In this document: piece after piece, positions 1-6,429 of the stretch
Numbering within the stretch: position 1 is the stretch's first letter
Layout of the letters: the number at the start of each line of letters is the position of its first letter
Source: Streptosporangiaceae bacterium
Lineage (GTDB): Bacteria > Actinomycetota > Actinomycetes > Streptosporangiales > Streptosporangiaceae
Assembly: GCA_030041195.1 (NCBI GenBank)
Contig: JASHOI010000771.1
Location: 1 to 13,979, forward strand
Direction of reading: 5' to 3'
DNA length: 13,979 bases
The notes under the pieces: model-generated
Databases searched by the model: none
What the model was told of the DNA's origin: nothing
Seen by the model: the letters and a program-made list of their open reading frames with translations, nothing else
Made by a program: the position numbers and the translations under genes

Positions 1-1300
1 TGGCCGCCGCTCCGGTGCCCAGCCGGGCCAGCGCCGCCACCCCCAGCGCGGTCGCGTCGGCCGCGGTCGAGACCTGCACCGGAAGCTGCAGCAGGTCCGC
101 CTGGGCCTGCAGCAGCACCCGGGAGCGAGTCAGCCCCCCGTCCACCCGCAGCGCGGTGAGCGGGCGGCCGAGGTCGGCGGCGACGGTTCCGGCCAGCAGC
201 GCGACCGACGCCGCCAGCCCGTCGATCACGGCGCGGATCAGGTGCGCCCTGGTGGTGCCCAGGCCGAGCCCGAGGAACGCGCCGCGTGCCTCCGGCCGCC
301 ATTGCGGCGCGCCGAGCCCGGCGAGCGCCGGCACGAACAGCACGCCGCCGCTGTCCGGCACCGAGCCGCCCGCGGCGTCGAGTTCCGCCGCGTCGGCCAG
401 CAGCCCAACGTCGCCGAGCCAGCGGACCGCGGCACCGGCCGTGTACACCTGCCCATCCAGGCAGTAGCTGGGCGTTCCGGCCAGCCGCCAGGCAACCGAG
501 CAGGACAGTCCGCTCCTGGACCGCACGGGCCTGGCTCCCGTGGTGGCCAGCAGGAACGCGCCGGTCCCGTACGTGCACTTGGCCTGCCCGGCGTCGAAGC
601 AGCGCTCGGCGAGCAGCGCGGCCTGCTGGTCGACCGCCAGGCCGGCGACCGGCACCGGACGGCCGAACGCCGCGGTCTCGCCCGCCACCCCGGCGCAGTC
701 GGCGACCCGGGGCAGCGTTCCCGGATCCACGCCGAAGGCGGCGCAGGCCTCGGCCGACCACGCGGTCGTGTCCAGGTCGAGCAGCAGCGTCCGGGACGCG
801 GTGGCGGCGTCGGTGACGTAGCCGGCGCCGAGGCGGGCCAGCAGCCAGGTGTCGGTCGTGGTGATCACGCCGCCCGGGTCGAGGCTCTCCCGCAGCCAGG
901 TCATCTTCGGCGCGGCGAAGTAGGGGTCGAGCGGCAGCCCGGTGATCTCGGTCAGCCGCCCGGCGGATCCGGCCAGGCGCTGGCACACCCCAGCCGACCG
1001 ACGGTCCTGCCAGACGATCGCCGGGGTCAGCGGCCGGCCGCTCCGCCGGTCCCAGGCGAGGACGGTCTCGCCCTGGTTGGCCAGCGCGACGGCGTCCGCG
1101 CCGGCCCGCGCCGCGGCCAGGGCCTGCTGGCCGGCCGCCAGCACCGAGGCGTACAGCTCCTCGGGGTCTGTCTCCACGCCGTCACCGCCCACGGCGCGCA
1201 CCCGGACCGGCACCTCGGCGCTGCCGAGGACCTGCTGTCCGGGGCCGACGAGCACGGCCTTGGTGGCCGAGGTGCCCTGGTCGATTGCGAGGACGCGCAC
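1..1300 (-). CDS. FGGY-family carbohydrate kinase, glycerol-kinase-like (C-terminus cut by window edge)
   Basis: This is an ATP-dependent kinase of the FGGY family, predicted to phosphorylate a polyol or sugar in the cytoplasm. The frame is open from GTG at 1300 to base 1, giving 433 codons; full-length glycerol kinases are about 500 residues, so roughly the last 65 are missing. The N-terminal phosphate loop AIDQGTSATKA is at residues 5-15. Glycerol-kinase-like landmarks follow: AIVWQDRR near 94, DPYF near 125, DTWLL near 150, VDQQAALL with the presumed catalytic Asp224, TYGTGAF near 243, and GLGAPQW in the C-terminal lobe. The E. coli GlpK motif NQRET reads NQGET (residues 75-79), so the glycerol-binding arginine is a glycine. 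The start lies four bases after the permease stop, indicating cotranscription and probably translational coupling. Family assignment is firm. The substrate is not known, and glycerol is doubtful. Confidence 0.9.
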   Translation of the reverse strand, partial: MRVLAIDQGTSATKAVLVGPGQQVLGSAEVPVRVRAVGGDGVETDPEELYASVLAAGQQALAAARAGADAVALANQGETVLAWDRRSGRPLTPAIVWQDRRSAGVCQRLAGSAGRLTEITGLPLDPYFAAPKMTWLRESLDPGGVITTTDTWLLARLGAGYVTDAATASRTLLLDLDTTAWSAEACAAFGVDPGTLPRVADCAGVAGETAAFGRPVPVAGLAVDQQAALLAERCFDAGQAKCTYGTGAFLLATTGARPVRSRSGLSCSVAWRLAGTPSYCLDGQVYTAGAAVRWLGDVGLLADAAELDAAGGSVPDSGGVLFVPALAGLGAPQWRPEARGAFLGLGLGTTRAHLIRAVIDGLAASVALLAGTVAADLGRPLTALRVDGGLTRSRVLLQAQADLLQLPVQVSTAADATALGVAALARLGTGAAA

Positions 1301-1304
1301 CGGC

Positions 1305-2768
1305 TCAGGGCAGCTCCGCGCCGTGCGCGCCCGGCTCGGTGCGCATCGCCTTCGGCTCGGTGATCCACTGGATGACGTAGAACACCAGGCCCAGACCGAG
1401 CGCCCCGAGCACGTAGTACTGCGCGTCGCGGAACTCGGCCGGCCCGATCAGGATGATCAGCTCGTAGGCCAGCCAGATCAGCGCGCCGGTGATCACCGGG
1501 ATCTCCCAGCGGCCGAGCGAGAAGTGGCCCTCCGCCCCGCGCCGGCGGCGGCCGACGAACAGGTACAGCAGCACCGTGGACGCGTACAGCAGGGCTGGCA
1601 TGATCGTGGACGCGGTGAACAGGGTTTCCAGCGCCGAGGTGTGCGTGCGCAGCACCAGCGTGATCAGCGCGCCGAGGATGGCGGCCAGAACCGTCGCCCA
1701 GGTCGGGCCGCCGGTTGCCCGGGGCACCTGGCCCAGGACCTGGTGCCCCGGCAGCCGCCGGTCCCTGGCCATGGCCCAGATCATCCGGCTGTTGGTCACC
1801 ATGATCACCATGCCGCAGGCGAAGATCGAGACGCAGACGAAGATCAGGAAGATCTTCTGCACCACGCCGCCGAGCACGTCGTTCACGATGAACGCGACCG
1901 GCGCGGTGCTCGCGCTGGCGGCCTTGACCGAGCTGGTCGCGTAGCTGAGCGCGATCAGGAACACCATGCCGACCGCACCGGACAGCAGCACGGCGCGGAT
2001 CATCGCCCGCGGGATCGTCCGGTGCGGCTGCTGGGTCTCCTCCGCCAGGTTGCTGGACGCCTCGAACCCCACGATCGTGTACGCGCCGAGCAGCGTGGCC
2101 AGCATGAACGGTCCCAGCCAGTGGTAGTACCCGGCGGAGGGGACGACCCCTGACGATCCCAGGTTCGACCAGTGACCCAGGCCGCGGATCGCGGCGACGA
2201 TGATCAGCAGCACGGTCAGCCCCACGATCCCGATCACCTCGGTCGCCACCGCGGTGTTGTTGACCCGGGTGGTGATCCTCGTGGACCAGATGATCAGCGC
2301 GGCCTGGACCGCCAGCACCACGATGGTCTCCAGCGCCGCGCTGGTCGGCGTGTAGGCCTCGCCGATCAGCGGCTGGAACGCGACCTGGACGAACCCGTAG
2401 TCGACCGACACGGTGACGATGGTCAGGAACGCGAACGACATCCAGCCGAGCCACCAGCCGACACCGGCGTTGGAGAGCCGCGACGCCCACTGGTACGAGT
2501 AGCCGGACAGCGGCACCCGGGCGGCCAGCGACCCGTAGACGAGCGCGACCAGCGACTGGCCCGCGGCGACGATGAGCCAGGTCCAGATCGCGCGCGGCCC
2601 CCCGGTGGTCAGCGCGAAGCCGTAGGTCGTGAAGATGCCCGTGGTGATCGAGATGAACGAGAACGCCACGGCGAACGACTCGAAGTGGCGGAGCGAGCGG
2701 ACGAACTGCTGCTTGTAGCCGAACTGAGGCAGCAGGGCGTCATCGTCGTGCTGGGTGACCGTGGCCAC
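1305..2768 (-). CDS. APC-superfamily permease (amino acid/amine transporter type)
   Basis: This 487-residue inner-membrane permease of the amino acid-polyamine-organocation superfamily presumably imports an amino acid, amine or related solute by cation or proton coupling. About twelve hydrophobic segments are visible, roughly at residues 31-52, 61-83, 104-132, 147-161, 173-194, 218-236, 258-278, 302-326, 356-373, 385-405, 424-442 and 450-470. The family motif GFEASSNLAEET is at 234-245, at the end of segment 6, followed by the conserved cytoplasmic PHRTIPRAM loop. The N-terminus is cytoplasmic (FGYKQQFVRSLRHFESFA). The GTG start at 2768 has AGGAG eight to ten bases upstream. It lies 27 bp after the DeoR gene and 4 bp before the kinase gene, so it is the middle gene of an operon. 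Similarity is closest to the choline/GABA/amine-type branch, but the substrate is inference. Confidence 0.9.
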   Translation of the reverse strand: MATVTQHDDDALLPQFGYKQQFVRSLRHFESFAVAFSFISITTGIFTTYGFALTTGGPRAIWTWLIVAAGQSLVALVYGSLAARVPLSGYSYQWASRLSNAGVGWWLGWMSFAFLTIVTVSVDYGFVQVAFQPLIGEAYTPTSAALETIVVLAVQAALIIWSTRITTRVNNTAVATEVIGIVGLTVLLIIVAAIRGLGHWSNLGSSGVVPSAGYYHWLGPFMLATLLGAYTIVGFEASSNLAEETQQPHRTIPRAMIRAVLLSGAVGMVFLIALSYATSSVKAASASTAPVAFIVNDVLGGVVQKIFLIFVCVSIFACGMVIMVTNSRMIWAMARDRRLPGHQVLGQVPRATGGPTWATVLAAILGALITLVLRTHTSALETLFTASTIMPALLYASTVLLYLFVGRRRRGAEGHFSLGRWEIPVITGALIWLAYELIILIGPAEFRDAQYYVLGALGLGLVFYVIQWITEPKAMRTEPGAHGAELP

Positions 2769-2795
2769 TTCCGGGTCTCCTCTCGTGGCGCCGGG

Positions 2796-3590
2796 CTATC
2801 CGGCGGCGGGCAGCTGCCGGCCGGCGACCGCGGCCCGCATCAGCGTGACGTCCTCGGCGGCCAGCGCCTCACCGGCGGCGTGGTTCTCCGCATCGTCGGT
2901 GAGGACGGCCGTGAGCTGGCTGAGCTCGCACACCTTGCGCACGGCGATCACGCCGAGCTTGCTGGAGTCGGCGAGCACGTAGTTCTTGGCGGTGTGCGCG
3001 ACGATCGCGCGCCGCACCACGACCTCGGCCGGGTAGTAGTCGGTGAGCCCGGCCTCCGGGTGCAGGCCGCCCGAGCCGAGAAACGCCCGGTCCGCGTAGA
3101 ACTCCGCGAAGAAGGCCTCGGCGTGGGCGCCGGAGCAGGCGCCGTCGCCGGGCCTGACCTGGCCGCCGCAGAGCAGCACCTCGATGTCGCCGCGTCCGGA
3201 CAGTTCCATCGCCACCGGCACCGAGTTGGTCAGCACCCGTCCCCGGAAGCTGGCTGGCAGCGCCCGCGCCACCTCGAGCGCGGTCGTGCCGATGTCGATG
3301 ACGATCGTTTCGTCGGGCTCCACCAGCGACGCGGCCAGCGCCGCGATCGCGCGCTTGCGCTCGGGGTGGCGAGCGCTCCTGACGGCGAAGCTGCCCTCGC
3401 TGGACCGGCCCGACGGCCGCGCGGCGCCGCCGTAGACCCGTTCCAGCAGCCCGGCACGCTGCAGCCGGCGCAGGTCCCGCCTGATCGTCTCGACGGAGAC
3501 GCCGAACTGCCGGGAAAGGTCCTCGGCCGAGACCGCGGCCTGCTCCCTGACCTGCGCCAGGATGGCCTGTCGGCGCTGCGTCGGCAGCAT
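2796..3590 (-). CDS. DeoR/GlpR-family transcriptional regulator
   Basis: This 264-residue regulator has the classic DeoR layout. Residues 3-57 form an N-terminal winged helix-turn-helix with recognition helix VSVETIRRDLRRL (31-43), then the signature GLLERVYGGA. Residues 76-235 form a sugar-phosphate sensor domain with IDIGTTALEVARAL (98-111), TNSVPVAMEL (121-130) and CGGQVRPGDG (141-150). Family members are usually repressors released by a phosphorylated pathway intermediate; here the kinase two genes downstream could make that inducer. The ATG at 3590 is preceded by GGAGCGGG at Shine-Dalgarno distance. The gene is first in the operon, and a palindrome overlaps its promoter, consistent with autoregulation. 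Length is typical and no residue looks broken. Confidence 0.95.
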   Translation of the reverse strand: MLPTQRRQAILAQVREQAAVSAEDLSRQFGVSVETIRRDLRRLQRAGLLERVYGGAARPSGRSSEGSFAVRSARHPERKRAIAALAASLVEPDETIVIDIGTTALEVARALPASFRGRVLTNSVPVAMELSGRGDIEVLLCGGQVRPGDGACSGAHAEAFFAEFYADRAFLGSGGLHPEAGLTDYYPAEVVVRRAIVAHTAKNYVLADSSKLGVIAVRKVCELSQLTAVLTDDAENHAAGEALAAEDVTLMRAAVAGRQLPAAG

Positions 3591-3646
3591 GTCCCGCTCC
3601 GATCAGCCGGATCCGGCATGCGAACGAAGATGCCCGCTAATGCCTG

Positions 3647-3675
3647 ATGTTGATGCACTGTTGTCGCAATGTCAA
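3647..3675 (-). promoter_or_regulatory. Sigma-70-type promoter for the DeoR-permease-kinase operon
   Basis: Read on the minus strand, a perfect -35 box TTGACA (3675-3670) is followed after exactly 17 bp by CAACAT (3652-3647), a -10 box matching TATAAT at three of six positions. Transcription would start near 3640, leaving a leader of about 50 nt before the DeoR ATG at 3590. The -35 match and spacing are good for a high-GC actinobacterium. The -10 box is weak, as expected for a regulated promoter. Confidence 0.55.
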
Positions 3676-3676
3676 C
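3649..3676. promoter_or_regulatory. Candidate DeoR operator palindrome
   Basis: The arms GTTGA (3649-3653) and TCAAC (3672-3676) form an inverted repeat around an 18-bp centre. A smaller TTG-TCG-CAA palindrome (3661-3669) lies between them. The element covers both the -35 and -10 boxes of the minus-strand operon promoter and sits just upstream of the -10 of the divergent hydrolase gene. A bound DeoR protein would therefore block its own operon and might also affect the hydrolase. The arms are short, so this is inferred mainly from position. Confidence 0.4.
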
Positions 3677-3692
3677 GCATTCCCCGATCGCT

Positions 3693-3704
3693 TAGCCTGG
3701 ACCA
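3693..3704 (+). promoter_or_regulatory. Probable leaderless promoter of the alpha/beta hydrolase gene
   Basis: TAGCCT (3693-3698) fits the actinobacterial TANNNT -10 consensus. It ends six bases before the A of the ATG at 3705, which is where transcription would be expected to begin. No Shine-Dalgarno sequence lies before this ATG. Together these suggest that the mRNA starts at the start codon, a common arrangement in actinobacteria. No convincing -35 box is seen. Confidence 0.45.
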
Positions 3705-4544
3705 ATGGCAACAGCGCCCCCCACGTCGCGCCAGCTCGAGCTCAACGGCCTCAAATTCCACTACCTGGACTGGGGCGGCGACGGCCCACCGCTGGTCATG
3801 CTGCACGGGCTGACCGGCCACGCCCACACCTGGGACCACACCGCGGCCGCACTCAGTGCCCGCTACCACGTCTACGCCCTGGACCAGCGCGGCCACGGTG
3901 ACACCGGATGGGCGTCCCGCTACGGCATCCCCTCGATGCTGGGCGACCTGCTCGGCTTCCTGGATGCGCTGCAGCTTCCGGTGCTGACGCTGATGGGCCT
4001 GTCGATGGGCGGCATCGTGGCGTACCAGTTCACGGCCGCGCACCCGGAGCGCGTGAACCGCCTGGTGGTGCTGGACATCGGGCCCGAGATCGCCCGGGCC
4101 GGCGCCCGGCAGGTCGCCGCGGCCCTGGCCGCGAACGACACCTTCGGCTCCGAGGACGAAGCCGTCGCCCAGGCGCGCGCGGCCAACCCCCGCCCGACCG
4201 ACGAGTCGCTCCGGCACCGCGTCTCGAACAACCTGCGGCCGCTGCCGGACGGCACGCTGACCTTCAAGTGGGACAAGGCGCTGCGCGATCTCGGCGCGAC
4301 CGGTGACGGCCTCAGCCCGGACGAGCGCTGGGCCGCCTGGAACTCGCTGAGCTGCCCGGTGCTGCTGCTGCGCGGCGACGACAGCGACATCCTCGCGCCG
4401 GAGACCGCTGACCGGATGGCGGCCGGCAACCCCCACGTCAGCCTGGCGATCGTCGCGGACTGCGGGCACAGCATCACGCTCGACCGGCCACAGGGCCTGC
4501 TCGACGCGGTCGGCCCCTGGCTCACCGCGACCGAGCCCGGCTAG
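3705..4544 (+). CDS. Alpha/beta hydrolase
   Basis: This 279-residue serine hydrolase has an alpha/beta fold and probably acts in the cytoplasm, since no signal peptide is visible. LHGLTG at 33-38 supplies the oxyanion hole. ALDQRGHGDT at 58-67 is the typical strand-loop. The nucleophile elbow GLSMGG at 98-103 has Ser100 as nucleophile. The acid is probably Asp228 in GDDSDIL (224-230), and the base is His255 in CGHSI. The triad is complete and the length is normal for this fold. The family includes esterases, C-C hydrolases and haloperoxidase-like enzymes, so the substrate cannot be named. It is divergent from the DeoR operon and shares its 114-bp promoter region, so shared regulation is possible. 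The start is supported by the leaderless -10 spacing. Confidence 0.9.
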   Translation: MATAPPTSRQLELNGLKFHYLDWGGDGPPLVMLHGLTGHAHTWDHTAAALSARYHVYALDQRGHGDTGWASRYGIPSMLGDLLGFLDALQLPVLTLMGLSMGGIVAYQFTAAHPERVNRLVVLDIGPEIARAGARQVAAALAANDTFGSEDEAVAQARAANPRPTDESLRHRVSNNLRPLPDGTLTFKWDKALRDLGATGDGLSPDERWAAWNSLSCPVLLLRGDDSDILAPETADRMAAGNPHVSLAIVADCGHSITLDRPQGLLDAVGPWLTATEPG

Positions 4545-4585
4545 CGGCCATCACGTGACTGCCTGCTGCCGAGCCTGAGCCGATG

Positions 4586-4605
4586 CCCGGCGCTCGCTGG
4601 CCGGG
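4586..4605 (+). terminator. Possible hairpin terminator after the hydrolase
   Basis: CCCGGC and GCCGGG form a six-base-pair GC stem around an eight-base loop about 40 nt after the hydrolase stop. There is no run of T after it. Such T-less hairpins are often proposed as terminators in actinobacteria, but GC-rich stems also arise by chance in this base composition. Confidence 0.3.
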
Positions 4606-4634
4606 TGAGCGGGTGCGACGAGCGCGGTTTCCGT

Positions 4635-4686
4635 GATCCGGACAGCTGACTGCTGGTACACGGACGCCGCAGATCCGGCCAGCTGA
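4635..4686 (+). repeat. Pair of 15-bp direct repeats, GATCCGG(A/C)CAGCTGA
   Basis: GATCCGGACAGCTGA (4635-4649) recurs at 4672-4686 with one change, and is followed at once by the perfect palindrome GATCCGGATC. The repeats lie in the noncoding convergent spacer between the hydrolase and the phosphoesterase. Function is unknown; they may be protein-binding sites or remnants of duplication. Confidence 0.45.
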
Positions 4687-4728
4687 TCCGGATCCAGGCC
4701 CGGATTAGCCGTGCCAGGCAGCTGCGCA

Positions 4729-4787
4729 TTCCATGATCGTGGTGTCTGAATACCTAATAGCGGTATAAATCAACCAAGATCATGGAA
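4729..4787. repeat. AT-rich inverted repeat made of two near-palindromic arms
   Basis: TTCCATGATCGTGG (4729-4742) and CCAAGATCATGGAA (4774-4787) are inverted copies with one mismatch, separated by 31 bp. That spacer is unusually AT-rich for this DNA and holds an inner ATACC/GGTAT hairpin (4750-4766). Each arm is itself a near-palindrome centred on GATC, at 4731-4742 and 4774-4785, with centres 43 bp apart. The element begins five bases past the phosphoesterase stop codon. It could act as a terminator for that minus-strand gene, a two-site operator, or a dispersed repeat. The repeat itself is certain; its role is not. Confidence 0.7.
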
Positions 4788-4791
4788 AAGG

Positions 4792-6255
4792 CTACCAGGA
4801 ACCCCAGGTCAGGCTCGGAGCGGGGAGATCAGGCGGGTTCAGGAACGCGGGCGGGCCATCAAGGTCGAGCGCGGCCAGCGGCGTGGCCGCCGCGGCGTCC
4901 CTGCGGGTCAGCGGCGGAAGGTTCCACTTCTCCTCGACCAGCCTGAGCACCGAGGTGTGATCGAGCACCTCGGTGCACACGTAACCCGGCTTGGCGTGGG
5001 GCGAGACGATCACCGCGGGAACCCGGAACCCGTAACGGTCGAAGCCGCGGGGTCCGGCGTCGACGGCCTCGATCTCGGCGATGTAGCTGGCGAAGAACGG
5101 CCGCAGGCAGGCCCGCAGCCAGGCCGGCATGTACAGGACGCTGCGCCCCTCGATGTCGTCGGGCGGCGTCGCGGGCGGTGGCGGCACGTGGTCGTAGTAC
5201 CCGCCGTGCTCGTCGTACAGCCAGATCAGCAGCGTGTGCGGCCAGCCCTTGCCGTGCATGACGCGCCGGATCACCTCGGCGGCGAAGCTCTCGCCCTTGC
5301 GGATGTCCTGCGGGTTCTCCTCGGAGAAGCTGCCGAAGTCGGGATCGACGATGCTGAAAGCGGGCAGCGTCCCGTTGTCGGCGTCCGCGAAGAACTGCTT
5401 CGCCGTCCTGAGGTGCCGCAGGCAGCTCAGCAGCCCGAGCGGGTACAGGTCCGCGGTGAACGACTTGTTGCCGCGGACCGCGTTCACGACCGGCGGCACC
5501 CACCGGGCGAGCGACATCAGGCGCCGCGCCGCGATCAGCCCGGGCTTGCCGAGCAGCCGGGTGAGCAGGATCTTGAGCGGGGTGACGTTGTGGTAGTTCA
5601 CCCACGAGATCTCGTACCGGTCCAGCACGTCGAAGATCGTCCCGGCCGGCGGGTAGTCCACCATGCAGAATGGCAAGTCGTCGATGAGCCCGTGGGCGGT
5701 GCCGGAAATCAGGAAGCGGCGGTTCGGGTACGTCGGTCCGAGACACGAGCAGAACCACCGGTCCGCGACCGGGAACGTCTCGGCCAGGCCGTGGTAGAAG
5801 GGCAGGTCGGCAGCCGTCCAATAGGCCATGGGCTCGGTGGCGTCGGCCTTGGGCTCGGTGATCTGGACGCTGCGCACGAACCCGTCGCAGCGGCCGTCGT
5901 CAAACTGGACGTGGCTCGCGTGCCAGCTCTGCGTGGGGGAGTGCTGCTCCTGGACCGGGCCGGCGGCGTGGTGCAGGGCCACCGGTTTGCCGTCAAGGCC
6001 GGCGTTGGACACGTCGGGCGTGCCGTCCGGGCCGAGCGCCAGCCCGTCACCGCGCCCGGCGAGCGTCCCGAGATAGTTGTCGTGGGAGTGGTTCTCCATC
6101 ATCAGCACCACGATGTGGCGGATGCCGGGGAGCAGGTTGGTGCCGGCCGGCTTGCCCGGGTCGGGCAGCGCCGACGGGCCGCTCTCCGGCGCCGGCGCGG
6201 CCGGGCCAGATCCGCGGGAGGCGGGCTCCGCCTCGGCGTCGGACGGTCTCGCCAT
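4792..6255 (-). CDS. Phosphoesterase family protein (phospholipase C / acid phosphatase type)
   Basis: This 487-residue metal-dependent phosphoesterase belongs to the superfamily of bacterial phospholipases C and AcpA-type acid phosphatases. It is expected to cleave phosphodiester or phosphomonoester bonds. HIVVLMMENHSHDNYLGTL (47-65) carries the metal-binding Glu54-Asn55 pair. GPTYPNRRF (173-181) carries the presumed nucleophile Thr175. DPDFG is at 304-308, LYDEHGGYYDHV (346-357) supplies the acidic metal ligands, and RVPAVIVSPHAKPG (411-424) and DHTSVLRLVEEKW (432-444) complete the core. I chose ATG at 6255 because GGAGG precedes it by nine bases; the frame stays open upstream to an ATG at 6366 without such support. 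Family members are usually exported, often by Tat, but this N-terminus is Ala/Pro/Glu-rich with no twin arginine or hydrophobic stretch. The sigma factor gene is 174 bp upstream on the same strand. Confidence 0.9.
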   Translation of the reverse strand: MARPSDAEAEPASRGSGPAAPAPESGPSALPDPGKPAGTNLLPGIRHIVVLMMENHSHDNYLGTLAGRGDGLALGPDGTPDVSNAGLDGKPVALHHAAGPVQEQHSPTQSWHASHVQFDDGRCDGFVRSVQITEPKADATEPMAYWTAADLPFYHGLAETFPVADRWFCSCLGPTYPNRRFLISGTAHGLIDDLPFCMVDYPPAGTIFDVLDRYEISWVNYHNVTPLKILLTRLLGKPGLIAARRLMSLARWVPPVVNAVRGNKSFTADLYPLGLLSCLRHLRTAKQFFADADNGTLPAFSIVDPDFGSFSEENPQDIRKGESFAAEVIRRVMHGKGWPHTLLIWLYDEHGGYYDHVPPPPATPPDDIEGRSVLYMPAWLRACLRPFFASYIAEIEAVDAGPRGFDRYGFRVPAVIVSPHAKPGYVCTEVLDHTSVLRLVEEKWNLPPLTRRDAAAATPLAALDLDGPPAFLNPPDLPAPSLTWGSW

Positions 6256-6429
6256 GCCGGGATACCTCCGCGAAGCGGGGCCTGCCAGTGCAGCGGGGTG
6301 CAGCGCGGTGAAGCGGGCCCGCGCGGTCTGAACCGGAGCGTACCGGACTCGGCAGTGCTGCCGCACCCGGCCGGGCTTGTCCTGTATCTGACGGCGCCGC
6401 CTGCTGGCTCTGCCGCAGCCGGTCCGGGC

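Noticed and set aside
242..1363. A 373-codon plus-strand open frame over the kinase gene.
   Set aside because: It is an Arg/Gly/Pro-rich shadow of the FGGY kinase, which carries all the conserved motifs on the minus strand.
2172..3647. A 491-codon plus-strand open frame across the permease and DeoR genes.
   Set aside because: It is low-complexity Arg/Gly/Asp-rich translation opposite two well-supported genes.
4541..4729. A 62-codon minus-strand open frame in the convergent spacer.
   Set aside because: It has no ribosome site, a Ser/Arg-rich random composition, and overlaps the repeats and the hydrolase stop.
6351..6364. CGGCAG/CTGCCG palindrome between the sigma factor and phosphoesterase genes, considered as a terminator or operator.
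   Set aside because: The stem leaves only a two- to four-base loop, has no T-run, and GC palindromes of this size are expected by chance here.
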